From positions 1-64,000 of the forward strand of contig NZ_PVTX01000011.1 of assembly GCF_003003075.1 (NCBI RefSeq): a DNA stretch of 64,000 bases. The letters run 5' to 3'. Source of the DNA: Isoptericola halotolerans (GTDB lineage Bacteria; Actinomycetota; Actinomycetes; Actinomycetales; Cellulomonadaceae). The notes under the pieces were generated by a model. The model was not told where the DNA came from. It made no database searches and saw only the letters and a list, made by a program, of their open reading frames with translations. Positions 29,458-36,928 of the stretch are shown here, one piece after another. Each line of letters opens with the position of its first letter. The first letter of the stretch is position 1. Made by a program: the position numbers and the translations under genes.

Positions 29458-30114
29458 GTGACTTCTCCTGACACCCGTCTCCAGATCGAGGTCTGGTCCG
29501 ACGTCCTGTGCCCGTGGTGCTACATCGGCGACGCGCGCCTCGAGGCCGCGATCAAGGACTCCCCGCACGCCGACCGCATCGACGTGCGGATCCGCACCTT
29601 CCAGCTCGACCCCGACTTCCCGGCGGAGCCGACGCCCGTCGTCGACTACCTGTCCGCCAAGAAGGGGTTGCCCTTCGAGCAGGCCGAGCAGATGGAGGCG
29701 CAGGTCGCCGATCTCGCTCGCGCCGAAGGCCTGCCCTACGCACCGAACCATCCCGTCCAGAACACCCTGGACCTGCTGCGGCTGGTGCACCTCGGCAACG
29801 AGCACGGTGTCGGCTGGCAGTACATGACGGCGATGCAGGCCGCGCTCTTCGGCGGGGCGGACGGGGCGTTCGAGCCGGAGGCCCTGGTCCGGCTCGGCAC
29901 CGGCCTCGGGATCCCCGAGGCCGAGATCCGCGACGTCCTCGCCACCGACCGCTACGCCGACGCCGTGCGTGCCGAGCACGAGGAGGCGCTCGCCCTGGGC
30001 GCTCGCGGCGTGCCGTTCACCGTGCTCGGGCGCCGCATCGGCATCCCCGGGGCCGTGCCCACGGAGGCCTACGGCCAGGCGATCGTCCAGGCGTGGGAGC
30101 ACGTCGATGCCTGA
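29458..30114 (+). CDS. DsbA-family (FrnE-like) thiol oxidoreductase
   Basis: Cytosolic two-domain thioredoxin-fold protein of 218 residues. The active site is SDVLCPWCYIGDARLE (CPWC, near residue 18); the cis-Pro loop is GARGVPFTVL (near 180). A helical insertion lies between them, as in FrnE/DsbA oxidoreductases and 2-hydroxychromene-carboxylate isomerase relatives. No signal peptide, so it acts inside the cell, probably as a disulfide isomerase or chaperone. The stop overlaps the ATG of a 44-residue ORF. Confidence 0.9.
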   Translation: MTSPDTRLQIEVWSDVLCPWCYIGDARLEAAIKDSPHADRIDVRIRTFQLDPDFPAEPTPVVDYLSAKKGLPFEQAEQMEAQVADLARAEGLPYAPNHPVQNTLDLLRLVHLGNEHGVGWQYMTAMQAALFGGADGAFEPEALVRLGTGLGIPEAEIRDVLATDRYADAVRAEHEEALALGARGVPFTVLGRRIGIPGAVPTEAYGQAIVQAWEHVDA

Positions 30115-30241
30115 GCCGGACGTGCAGCCGCTGACGTTCGTCGCGGCCGACGACGCCGCGGCGTGCGACCCGGTGACGGGCGTGTGCGCGGTCCCGGCAT
30201 CCGGGCACCCCACGCCTGAGGACGACGACGGCGCTCGCTGA
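30107..30241 (+). CDS. Small Cys-pair protein coupled to the DsbA-family gene
   Basis: A 44-residue ORF whose ATG (30107-30109) lies just before the stop of the upstream gene (30112-30114), so it is probably translationally coupled. It carries two cysteines in CDPVTGVCAVP and a Pro/Asp-rich tail. I do not know a family for it. The spaced Cys pair beside a CPWC oxidoreductase suggests a redox substrate or partner, which is inference only. Confidence 0.5.
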   Translation: MPEPDVQPLTFVAADDAAACDPVTGVCAVPASGHPTPEDDDGAR

Positions 30242-30276
30242 TGGCTCTGGGAGCATCGCTGCGGAGTAGAAGAAGT

Positions 30277-30282
30277 TATACC
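30277..30282 (+). promoter_or_regulatory. -10 hexamer TATACC for the toxin-antitoxin operon
   Basis: TATACC in an AT-rich patch (AGAAGTTATACC), eight bases before ATG 30291. There is no Shine-Dalgarno sequence, so the antitoxin is probably read from a leaderless or nearly leaderless message. Confidence 0.45.
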
Positions 30283-30290
30283 CTGGTGTC

Positions 30291-30539
30291 ATGAAGACGG
30301 CGATCAGTCTCCCGGACCACGCAGCGGGACGCTTCGACGATGTTGCGCGTCGACACGGCATGACACGGTCGGAGTTCTACCGACGTGCCGCGGAGCGCTA
30401 CGCGGACGAGTTGAGCGAAGCCGATCTGACGAGGCAGATCGATGCCGCGATCGACGATGTCGGGCAGCCTGGTGATGAAGCCGCTGAGTGGCGGCAGGCG
30501 GCCAACGTCCGACTGGTCGAGGGCACGGACGATTGGTGA
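30291..30539 (+). CDS. mazE: Ribbon-helix-helix antitoxin (MazE type)
   Basis: 82 residues. The N-terminal 45 fit a ribbon-helix-helix fold (MKTAISLPDHAAGRFDDVAR then GMTRSEFYRRAAERYADEL), with the short beta strand KTAISL for operator contact. The acidic, flexible C-terminus (EWRQAANVRLVEGTDDW) would wrap the toxin. The stop overlaps the toxin GTG, the usual arrangement that keeps antitoxin in excess. Probably represses its own promoter. GC content is somewhat lower than the neighbours. Confidence 0.88.
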   Translation: MKTAISLPDHAAGRFDDVARRHGMTRSEFYRRAAERYADELSEADLTRQIDAAIDDVGQPGDEAAEWRQAANVRLVEGTDDW

Positions 30540-30877
30540 TCCGGCGCGGCGAAGTGTGCTGGATCGACTTCGGTGAGCCGCAGGGAAGTGCTCCGGCCAA
30601 GAGGAGACCCGTCGTCGTCGTTCAGTCCGACCAGTACAACGCGTCGCTGATCGCGACGGTCGTCGTGCTCCCCATGACATCGAACACGGCGTTGGCGCGC
30701 CATCCCGGCAACGTGTTCGTGCCAGCAGTCGCCGCGGGGCTGCCGAAGGACTCGGTGGTGAACGTCTCGCAGCCGACGACGGTCGACCGGAGCGTCGTCG
30801 ATCCGACGGGTGCGGTGCTGCCCGACAACCTGATCCGGGCCGTCGATGCCGGGCTACGTCGCGTCGTTGACCTGTAA
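30536..30877 (+). CDS. mazF: MazF/PemK-type endoribonuclease toxin
   Basis: 113 residues with the MazF fold: start IRRGEVCWIDFGEP, the conserved AKRRPVVVVQSDQYNAS (basic catalytic region), VVLPMTSNTALARHPGNVFV, and DSVVNVSQPTTVDRS carrying the catalytic Thr region. Cleaves mRNA at short specific sites, which cannot be predicted from sequence. GTG 30536 overlaps the antitoxin stop; an in-frame TTG sits three bases earlier. All core motifs are intact, so the module looks functional. It converges on arfB with a 12-base gap. Confidence 0.9.
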   Translation: MIRRGEVCWIDFGEPQGSAPAKRRPVVVVQSDQYNASLIATVVVLPMTSNTALARHPGNVFVPAVAAGLPKDSVVNVSQPTTVDRSVVDPTGAVLPDNLIRAVDAGLRRVVDL

Positions 30878-30889
30878 CCGACGATGTGG

Positions 30890-31336
30890 TCAGTCGTCGC
30901 GCGGCGGCCGGGACGAGCGGAGGCGCTTCGTCGTGGAGCGCTGCTTCTTGGCGGTCAGGCGTCGTTCCTGGGACCCGCGGGTGCGCCGGGTGGCGCGACG
31001 CCGGGGGCCGGGCGGGGCGACGGCGTCGGCGACCAGTGCCGCCAGGCGGTGCGCCGCGGCCTCCCGGTTGCGCCGTTGCTCGCGGTGCTCGGACGCTGTC
31101 ACCGTCAGGACGCCGTCGACCAGTCGGTGACCCGTCCGGGCGAGGATCCGCTCGCGCTGGACGTCGCTCAGCACCGCCGAGCGCCCGACGTCCCAGGACA
31201 GCTCCACCCGCGAGTCGGTCGTGTTGACACCCTGCCCGCCGGGGCCGGACGACCGCGAGAAGCGTTCGGTCAGCTCGGCCCGCGGGATCGTCAACGACGA
31301 ACTGACGGCGAGTCCGGAGCGGGTCGGTGAGGGCAT
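30890..31336 (-). CDS. arfB: Alternative ribosome-rescue peptidyl-tRNA hydrolase ArfB
   Basis: Codon-independent release factor that frees stalled ribosomes. The 148 residues contain the RF-type catalytic motif SSGPGGQGVN (GGQ), the companion DSRVELSWDVG segment, and a basic C-terminal tail (RRATRRTRGSQERRLTAKKQR) that enters the empty mRNA channel. It is shorter than RF1/RF2 and lacks their codon-recognition domains. ATG 31336 starts at the conserved MPSPTRSG; the longer frame is not supported. Confidence 0.92.
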   Translation of the reverse strand: MPSPTRSGLAVSSSLTIPRAELTERFSRSSGPGGQGVNTTDSRVELSWDVGRSAVLSDVQRERILARTGHRLVDGVLTVTASEHREQRRNREAAAHRLAALVADAVAPPGPRRRATRRTRGSQERRLTAKKQRSTTKRLRSSRPPRDD

Positions 31337-31386
31337 GCCCCCATGGTGCCGCCGGATCGGGTGGCGGGTCACGCGGATTGTCGTCG

Positions 31387-32844
31387 TCAGGCACGCCACG
31401 CACTGAGCAGGTCTGCCGCGCTGAAGGTGAGGTCGGCGCCGTCGACCGGCAGCCCTTCGGGGCTGATGGCGGCGATCAGGGCGTCGCCGCTGCGCGGCAC
31501 CGTGCCGATCACGCCGCGCAGGTGCGTGATCTCGCGTCGGGAGATCTCACCGCCGGGGCGCCACTTGATGGTCCCGAGCAGTACGGAGCGCTCGCGGGAC
31601 ACGCCGACGAGGTCGACCTCCGTCTGCCCGTCGCGGGTCCACCAGGCCCGGACGTCCTCGATGCTCTCCAGCGTGGCGTCGTCCGGGGCGAGACGCGCGA
31701 CCGACTCGCGGACGAGGGGTTCGACGCTGCGGCCACGCCAGGAGGACCAGTCGCGCTCGAACCGCGCGAAGGCGTGGTCGGCCCGTCCGCGGGAGATGAG
31801 CTCGAGGCTGCGTTCGACGTAGCGGAACCAGAACCGCAGGTAGGGGTCGGTGACGCGGTAGCGACGCAGGCGCCCGGTCGAGGATGACCAGGCCGGCGTC
31901 TCCTTGACGACCAGACGCTTCTCGTCGGCCAGGACACGGAGGGCCCGGGTGGTGCTGGTCTGGTAGCGCGTGACCTCGGAGTCCTCGAGGCCGGCGGGTA
32001 TCAGGTCGTTGAACCGCGGCGTGGTGGTCTCGTCGGCGCCGATCGCCGCCAGGACCCGCGCAGCAGCGGGGGAGTCCGGAAACTCTGCGTCCAACGTGAA
32101 CCGGGCGGTCGAGACGAGCGGGCTGTAGAGGTCGGCGAAGGAGTCGGCGACGTAGCGCGACACGTTGCCTCCGGACCGTGCGAGGTCGGTCACGAGGCGC
32201 GGATAGCCGCCCGTGACCAGCGTGGCGTCGAAGACCTCGGCCGGGGTGGCGTGAGGGAGCGCCTGGGCGATCTCGGCCGGGTTGAGGGGGTCGACGACGA
32301 GAGGCCGCAGGCGCCCGAACAGCGCTCGGCCGTACTCGGCGAGCCGGTCCATCATCGCGACGTCGGAGCCGACGAGGACGAGCAGGACCGGCAGCGCCTC
32401 GAGCGTCTGGTCCCAGAGGTTCTGGAGAGTGCCTTCAAGGGACGGATCGGCGGCGACGGCCCAGGGGAACTCGTCGAGCACGACGACGACGGGTCCCTGA
32501 CGCGCTGCGACCTCGACGGCGCGGAACCAGTCGCGCCACGTGTTCAGGGAGAGGCCCTGGACCATCTCGACGCCGGAAAGCGGCCGGGCCGACGACGTGA
32601 GCGCCTCGGTCGCTTCGGCGACCTGCGTGCGCGTCGGTGCGCCAAGCGTCCCTGCCGCGAAGACGTAGGGCACGTCGGTACCGCGCACGAAGGTCTCGAT
32701 CGCCGTGGACTTCCCCACCTGACGCCGGCCGCGGACCGCGACGATGCGCCCTTGCCCGTGGTTTCGCACAGCATCGAGATGCTTCGTCAAGGCGCTGACG
32801 ACGTCGGAGCGGCCGTAGAAGGGAGCCGGAGGGTGAACAGTCAT
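31387..32844 (-). CDS. P-loop ATPase with DUF234-like nuclease-fold C-terminus
   Basis: 485 residues, STAND/archaeal-ATPase family. Walker A is GRRQVGKST (near 41), Walker B VVVVLDEFPW (near 121), sensor I VLVGSDVAMM. A winged-helix region follows (RVLAAIGADETTTPRFNDL ...). The C-terminal 100 residues match DUF234, a PD-(D/E)xK-like fold: EVDLVGVSRERSVLLGTIKW supplies the acidic and Lys positions. Members often occur as solitary, mobile genes in archaea and bacteria, and their role is undefined. The start lies six bases after a TATGAT hexamer under a perfect palindrome. Confidence 0.85.
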   Translation of the reverse strand: MTVHPPAPFYGRSDVVSALTKHLDAVRNHGQGRIVAVRGRRQVGKSTAIETFVRGTDVPYVFAAGTLGAPTRTQVAEATEALTSSARPLSGVEMVQGLSLNTWRDWFRAVEVAARQGPVVVVLDEFPWAVAADPSLEGTLQNLWDQTLEALPVLLVLVGSDVAMMDRLAEYGRALFGRLRPLVVDPLNPAEIAQALPHATPAEVFDATLVTGGYPRLVTDLARSGGNVSRYVADSFADLYSPLVSTARFTLDAEFPDSPAAARVLAAIGADETTTPRFNDLIPAGLEDSEVTRYQTSTTRALRVLADEKRLVVKETPAWSSSTGRLRRYRVTDPYLRFWFRYVERSLELISRGRADHAFARFERDWSSWRGRSVEPLVRESVARLAPDDATLESIEDVRAWWTRDGQTEVDLVGVSRERSVLLGTIKWRPGGEISRREITHLRGVIGTVPRSGDALIAAISPEGLPVDGADLTFSAADLLSAWRA

Positions 32845-32850
32845 GGACGT

Positions 32851-32868
32851 ATCATACAGCCATGTATG
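32851..32868 (-). promoter_or_regulatory. -10 hexamer TATGAT with overlapping palindromic operator
   Basis: Minus-strand TATGAT (32856-32851) lies six bases before ATG 32844. The palindrome CATACA-GCCA-TGTATG (32853-32868) covers most of it. Binding there would block RNA polymerase, so autorepression or a dedicated repressor is likely. Confidence 0.55.
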
Positions 32869-32873
32869 TCACG

Positions 32874-33734
32874 CTACTCCTGGATCGTCGAGCCGAGCTC
32901 GTCCAGCGCGACGGCCCGGGCGTCGCGGCCACGGTCGCCACGCCGGGCGACGAGCGCCTCGACGAGCGCCTCGGTCACCAGCATCAGCGCGGCGCGGGAC
33001 GTGTGCACGAGCTCGTCGCGGAACGAGTCGTTGACCGGCGGGACGACGAGCACCGTGTCGGCGAGCTGGGCGACGGGGGACTGTGCGAACGAGGTGATCG
33101 CCAGGACCGGGGTGCCGCCGTCGTGGGCCGCGCGCATGACGGCGAGCGTCGCGTCGTTGGTGCCGGAACCGGAGACGACGAGGCAGACGGCGTCGGGGCC
33201 GAGCTGGCGGGCGGCGATCCGTTGCGCGAGCGCGTCCTGGAGCAGCTCGGCGGGCCGGCCCGCCGACGTCAGGCGCAGCACGAGGTCGAGGCCGAGCGGC
33301 GAGGACAGCCCGTTCGCGACGACGAGCACGCGCCCGGCGTCGTCGAGCGCGGCGACGAACTCCTGCAGCACCTGCTCCGTGAGGCCCGAGACGGTGTGGC
33401 CGAGGCGGGCGGCGAATCGGGCGACGGACTCGCGCAGCACACCGAGCATGGTGCCGTCGGCCGGGGCGTCCGCCGTCGTGCGCAGTGCGAGCTCGCGGGC
33501 CGCGGCGACACGTAGCTGCGGGTAGCCCTCGTAGCCGAGGGTCTGCGCGGCGCGGACGACGGTCGCGCGGCCCACGCCGACGTCGTCGGCCACCTGCTGA
33601 GCGGAGCGTTCGACGGCGGCACCGAGGTCGGCGGCGACGGCCTCGGCGACGCGGCGCTCGCCGGGGTGCATCAAGGGCAGCAAAGCGCTGATGCGCGCCG
33701 TCGGGGGAGCATCGGTGGATCCGGTCCAGGTCAC
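32874..33734 (-). CDS. MurR/RpiR-family transcriptional regulator
   Basis: 286 residues. An N-terminal HTH_6 domain (about 15-90) with RSAQQVADDVGVGRATVVRA is followed by a SIS phosphosugar-isomerase domain (about 125-265): RVLVVANGLSSPLGLDLV and VCLVVSGSGTNDATLAVMRA. Regulators of this type sense phosphosugars. It is the last gene of the phosphonate-type ABC operon, one base after the second permease, so it may control that operon or respond to its substrate. Confidence 0.88.
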   Translation of the reverse strand: MTWTGSTDAPPTARISALLPLMHPGERRVAEAVAADLGAAVERSAQQVADDVGVGRATVVRAAQTLGYEGYPQLRVAAARELALRTTADAPADGTMLGVLRESVARFAARLGHTVSGLTEQVLQEFVAALDDAGRVLVVANGLSSPLGLDLVLRLTSAGRPAELLQDALAQRIAARQLGPDAVCLVVSGSGTNDATLAVMRAAHDGGTPVLAITSFAQSPVAQLADTVLVVPPVNDSFRDELVHTSRAALMLVTEALVEALVARRGDRGRDARAVALDELGSTIQE

Positions 33735-33735
33735 G

Positions 33736-34566
33736 TCAGGGCCCTTCCATGATGCGGCGGCGCAGCGCGCCCGAGACGGCGTCGACGACCATCGTGGTGA
33801 CGACCACGACGATCAGCAGCATGCCGACGGTGTCCCAGGCACGATAGTTCGTGTAGTTCGCCAGCATGCTGCCGATGCCGCCCGCGCCGACGATGCCGAG
33901 CACGGCGGACATGCGGATGTTGATCTCGAACCGGTAGAGCGCGAACGACAGCAGCGCGGGCAGCGCGGCCGGCCACAGCGCCCAGCGGATCACGGCGGTG
34001 CGTCCGCCGCCGGCCGCGCGCACGGCGTCCGCGGCGCCGTCGCGCAGGGTCTCGATCGTCTCGTAGGTCCACTTGCCCTGGGTGCCGATCCCGGCGATGC
34101 CCAGCGCCAGCGCTCCGGTGAACGGCGTCAGCCCGGTGACGGTGAGCAGGACGAGCGCGATGATCACCTCGGGCACGGCGCGGATGACAGCGAAGACACC
34201 GCGCAGGGCCAGGCGCAGCCAGGCCGGGCCGACGCCGTCGGCGGCGAGCATGCCGAGCGGGATCGACACGACCACGCAGAGCAGAGCGCCCAGCCAGGCC
34301 ATGGAGATCGAGCGCCACATCTCGAACAGGGCGCGCGGCAGGCGCGACCAGTCCGGATCGGCGAACATCAGCACGCCGTACTCCCCGACGGCGGCGGGCA
34401 GGCCGCGCAGCTCGGCCCACTCGACGTCGAGGGTGGTGACGGACACGAGGAGCACGAGGCCGACGACGGCGGTCGCGACGGTCTGCGCGAGGCGCGACGG
34501 GCGCGGGGGCAGGACGACGGCGGGGCTCGTCGTCGTGCGGGTCCGGTTCTCCAGCGTGTCGCTCAT
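33736..34566 (-). CDS. phnE: Phosphonate-type ABC transporter permease (second PhnE)
   Basis: 276 residues with about six membrane helices. The BPD_transp_1 coupling-loop signature appears in the EAA-like region around ETLRDGAADAVRAAGGGRTAV, followed by [18 protein letters not shown], which is diagnostic of PhnE proteins. Paired with a second permease of the same family; the ATGA overlap with it shows coupling. A GGAGG site precedes the ATG. Function depends on an ATPase and binding protein that are not intact here. Confidence 0.9.
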   Translation of the reverse strand: MSDTLENRTRTTTSPAVVLPPRPSRLAQTVATAVVGLVLLVSVTTLDVEWAELRGLPAAVGEYGVLMFADPDWSRLPRALFEMWRSISMAWLGALLCVVVSIPLGMLAADGVGPAWLRLALRGVFAVIRAVPEVIIALVLLTVTGLTPFTGALALGIAGIGTQGKWTYETIETLRDGAADAVRAAGGGRTAVIRWALWPAALPALLSFALYRFEINIRMSAVLGIVGAGGIGSMLANYTNYRAWDTVGMLLIVVVVTTMVVDAVSGALRRRIMEGP

Positions 34567-35387
34567 GCGAGCCTCCGGCGCAGCAGGTGGGACGCGGCTT
34601 CGATGATCAGCACCACGACGAGGATCTCGAGGATGATCACCGAGACGTCGCCGTAGGCGAAGAAGCCGAACCGTTCGTCGAGGAGCCGGCCGATGCCGCC
34701 CGCGCCGACGATGCCGAGGATCGCCGAGATGCGGACGTTCAGCTCGAGCGCGTAGAGCCACTGGTTGGCGAAGAGCGGGAGGTTCTGGGGCAGGCCGAGG
34801 CCGCGGTTCATCTGGTGCTGGGTGGCGCCGCCGGCGCGGGCCGCCCCGAGGTACGGGTGGTCGGCGGAGTCGATGGCCTCGGAGACGAGCTTGACGACGA
34901 TCCCGACGTCGAACAGCACGAGCGTGAGCAGGCCGGGCAGCGCGCCGACGCCGACCATGGCGACGAGGATGGTCGCCCAGACGAGGTCGGGCACGGCGCG
35001 GATCACGTTGATCACGGCCCGCACCGCCATGCGGGTCGGGGTGTGCGGGTTGGTGGGGCGCGCGGCCCAGAGGGTGAGCGGCACCGACAGCGCCGCGGCG
35101 ATCGCGGCGCCGACGAACGCCATCTGCAGCGTCTCCAGCATCGGCTGGATGGTGCGCGGGACGAACGCCCAGTTCGGCTGCAGCAGCGCGGAGAGGTTGG
35201 CGGCGCCGCGGCGCCAGTTCTGGGCGATGGCGCCCAGGTCGATCTCGACGCCGCCGATCGCGGGCAGGCAGGTCGCCACGGTGAACGCCGCGAGGGCGCT
35301 GACGATCGCCGTGCGGCGCGGCCAGATGCGCGGCCGCGGCGGGAGCTCGAAGCGGGTGGCGGGTACCGCCGTCGTGCCGGGGGTCAT
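34563..35387 (-). CDS. phnE: Phosphonate-type ABC transporter permease (first PhnE)
   Basis: 274 residues, about six membrane helices. Family features: [40 protein letters not shown], a coupling loop [20 protein letters not shown] and [20 protein letters not shown]. Together with the next gene it would form a heterodimeric channel for phosphonate or phosphite. Its start overlaps the stop of the truncated phnC by four bases, proving original operon membership. Confidence 0.9.
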   Translation of the reverse strand: MTPGTTAVPATRFELPPRPRIWPRRTAIVSALAAFTVATCLPAIGGVEIDLGAIAQNWRRGAANLSALLQPNWAFVPRTIQPMLETLQMAFVGAAIAAALSVPLTLWAARPTNPHTPTRMAVRAVINVIRAVPDLVWATILVAMVGVGALPGLLTLVLFDVGIVVKLVSEAIDSADHPYLGAARAGGATQHQMNRGLGLPQNLPLFANQWLYALELNVRISAILGIVGAGGIGRLLDERFGFFAYGDVSVIILEILVVVLIIEAASHLLRRRLA

Positions 35388-35842
35388 GTGCGGTCCCCGA
35401 GGCGGTCCTGCGGGCGGATGCGGCGGCCGTAGATCTGCTCGAAGTCGGCCTCGGTGGCCTCGGCGGCGGGGCCGTCGTAGACGACCTCACCGCCGCGCAG
35501 GCCGATCATGCGGCGCGTGTACTGCCGGGCGAGGTCCATGAGGTGCAGGTTGACCAGCACGGTGAGGTGGTGGTCGGCGTTGATGCGCTCCAGCTCCCCC
35601 ATCACGGCGTGCGCGGTGGGCGGGTCGAGGCTGGCGACGGGTTCGTCGGCGAGCATGATGCTCGGCTCCTGGGACAGCGCCCGCGCGATGGCGACGCGCT
35701 GCTGCTGCCCGCCGGACAGGGACCCGGCGCGCGTCCAGACCTTGTCGAGCATGCCGACCATGTCCAGGGCCGCGAGGGCGACGTCGCGGTCGTGGGCGGT
35801 CGGTATGCCGAGGAGCCCGCGCCCAAGGCCGTGGGACACAAC
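35384..35842 (-). pseudogene. phnC: Truncated phosphonate ABC transporter ATPase (phnC remnant)
   Basis: About 152 residues of an ATPase that should have about 260. It retains the ABC signature [16 protein letters not shown], Walker [13 protein letters not shown] and the switch His region ([11 protein letters not shown]). Everything upstream of [16 protein letters not shown] is missing, including Walker A and the Q-loop, so it cannot hydrolyse ATP. The break coincides with the fall in GC content that marks the island. No other piece of phnC, and no phnD binding-protein gene, is in the window. The open frame running to 35911 into the island is a chance extension. Confidence 0.85.
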
Positions 35843-35959
35843 GACTATCGCGACGAACAGCCCCCCTGCATACGACGCATCAGAGTACGCTCGGCTCGCC
35901 GAGGTCTTCAAACCCAGCGTTCAGGTTCGCGCCGGACTATCCGATCGCAGGTACCGCGG

Positions 35960-36877
35960 CTAGATCAATTTCCTGCCAACGTGTGCAACTACAATCTTGC
36001 GCTCGTCCGCTGCGAGCCTAAAATAGACGCGTCCCGGGCCGGGCGTAAAGCGAGAGTGCAGATCGAAGGTGTGAACTCGTTGGTCAACGTCGAGGAAGTC
36101 AAAGATTCCGCTCCGACGTCTGACCTCATGTTCAGGTGTTACTTTGGATAACCAGAGCGGAGCTGGTCGCTCTTCCGGATCCCATTCGATTGCAGCACGA
36201 TTGATCAGATAAAGTTGTTTTGCGACCGGCTCGACCCATGAGCGTTCGAGGGAAATCAATTGTCCCTCTACTCCAGGCAGGAAGCGGAGGTACGGATAGA
36301 ACTCGTCGCGACTATTCCAAACCTGATGTCCAGTAGTGACATCAGATAGTCCAAACTTCGCTATCCAATCCAGATGGGGTGAGAGATGAGTGACGCGAGA
36401 CAGGTTGCGGACCGTGACACGGTCCTCGACGACATCGATCTCACCGACATCCCGTTCAACGAGCCGGCTACGATGAATCGGGACCGCCGAACTTGCCCAT
36501 TCTCCCCTATCGTCGAGTGAGAAAGCAATTCCATCATAAATATGTGCCGCCCCGAGACCAGCAGCGACCTTGCCTCTACAGACGTACTCGACCCCTGACT
36601 CATCCGAAGAAACAGGCCTACTAATCGGAGCCCTATTGGCACGGGTTAGCAGCCAGCGTCCCAGGTCCCGGTTCTTGGGCTTGCGCAACCAATCTCGGAA
36701 CTTGTAGTTCCTTGCAACATCGTGTTCGAGTATCGACGGAGCAACGACTACTAGCCCTGGCCTCCGCTTCGAAACTTCACGTACGGCTCGACAAACCTCG
36801 CCGACGGCTACGTCTGCGTCAGTGGGATCACGATCGTCGTTCATCGCCAGTTCATTGTGAAAAGCAATAATCTGCAC
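35960..36877 (-). CDS. Unrecognised protein with RelE-like C-terminal segment (third cassette gene)
   Basis: 305 residues, soluble. I do not recognise a family for the main body, which starts QIIAFHNELAMNDDRDPTDA and contains a basic segment FRDWLRKPKNRDLGRWLLT. The last 45 residues (FDLHSRFTPGPGRVYFRLAA, then IVVAHVGRKL) recall a small RelE/ParE-like beta-sheet domain often attached to defence-associated proteins. GTG 36877 has a GGAGG site six bases upstream; the in-frame ATG at 36904 lies before that site, so it is rejected. It follows the ATPase gene by 51 bases in the same operon and is the best candidate for the effector or a target sensor. Confidence 0.7.
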   Translation of the reverse strand: MQIIAFHNELAMNDDRDPTDADVAVGEVCRAVREVSKRRPGLVVVAPSILEHDVARNYKFRDWLRKPKNRDLGRWLLTRANRAPISRPVSSDESGVEYVCRGKVAAGLGAAHIYDGIAFSLDDRGEWASSAVPIHRSRLVERDVGEIDVVEDRVTVRNLSRVTHLSPHLDWIAKFGLSDVTTGHQVWNSRDEFYPYLRFLPGVEGQLISLERSWVEPVAKQLYLINRAAIEWDPEERPAPLWLSKVTPEHEVRRRSGIFDFLDVDQRVHTFDLHSRFTPGPGRVYFRLAADERKIVVAHVGRKLI

Positions 36878-36928
36878 GAGATGCCTCCAAACGTGCGGTC
36901 GCATAGCTGTATCACAAAATTGCGGAGA

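Noticed and set aside
31387-32844. ATPase as part of the low-GC defence island
   Set aside because: Its GC content and codon use match the chromosome and three kilobases of phosphonate-operon genes separate it from the island; kept as a separate finding.
35843-35911. In-frame N-terminal extension of the phnC remnant
   Set aside because: The extension does not resemble an ABC ATPase start and lies in island sequence, so it is chance read-through, not a real N-terminus.
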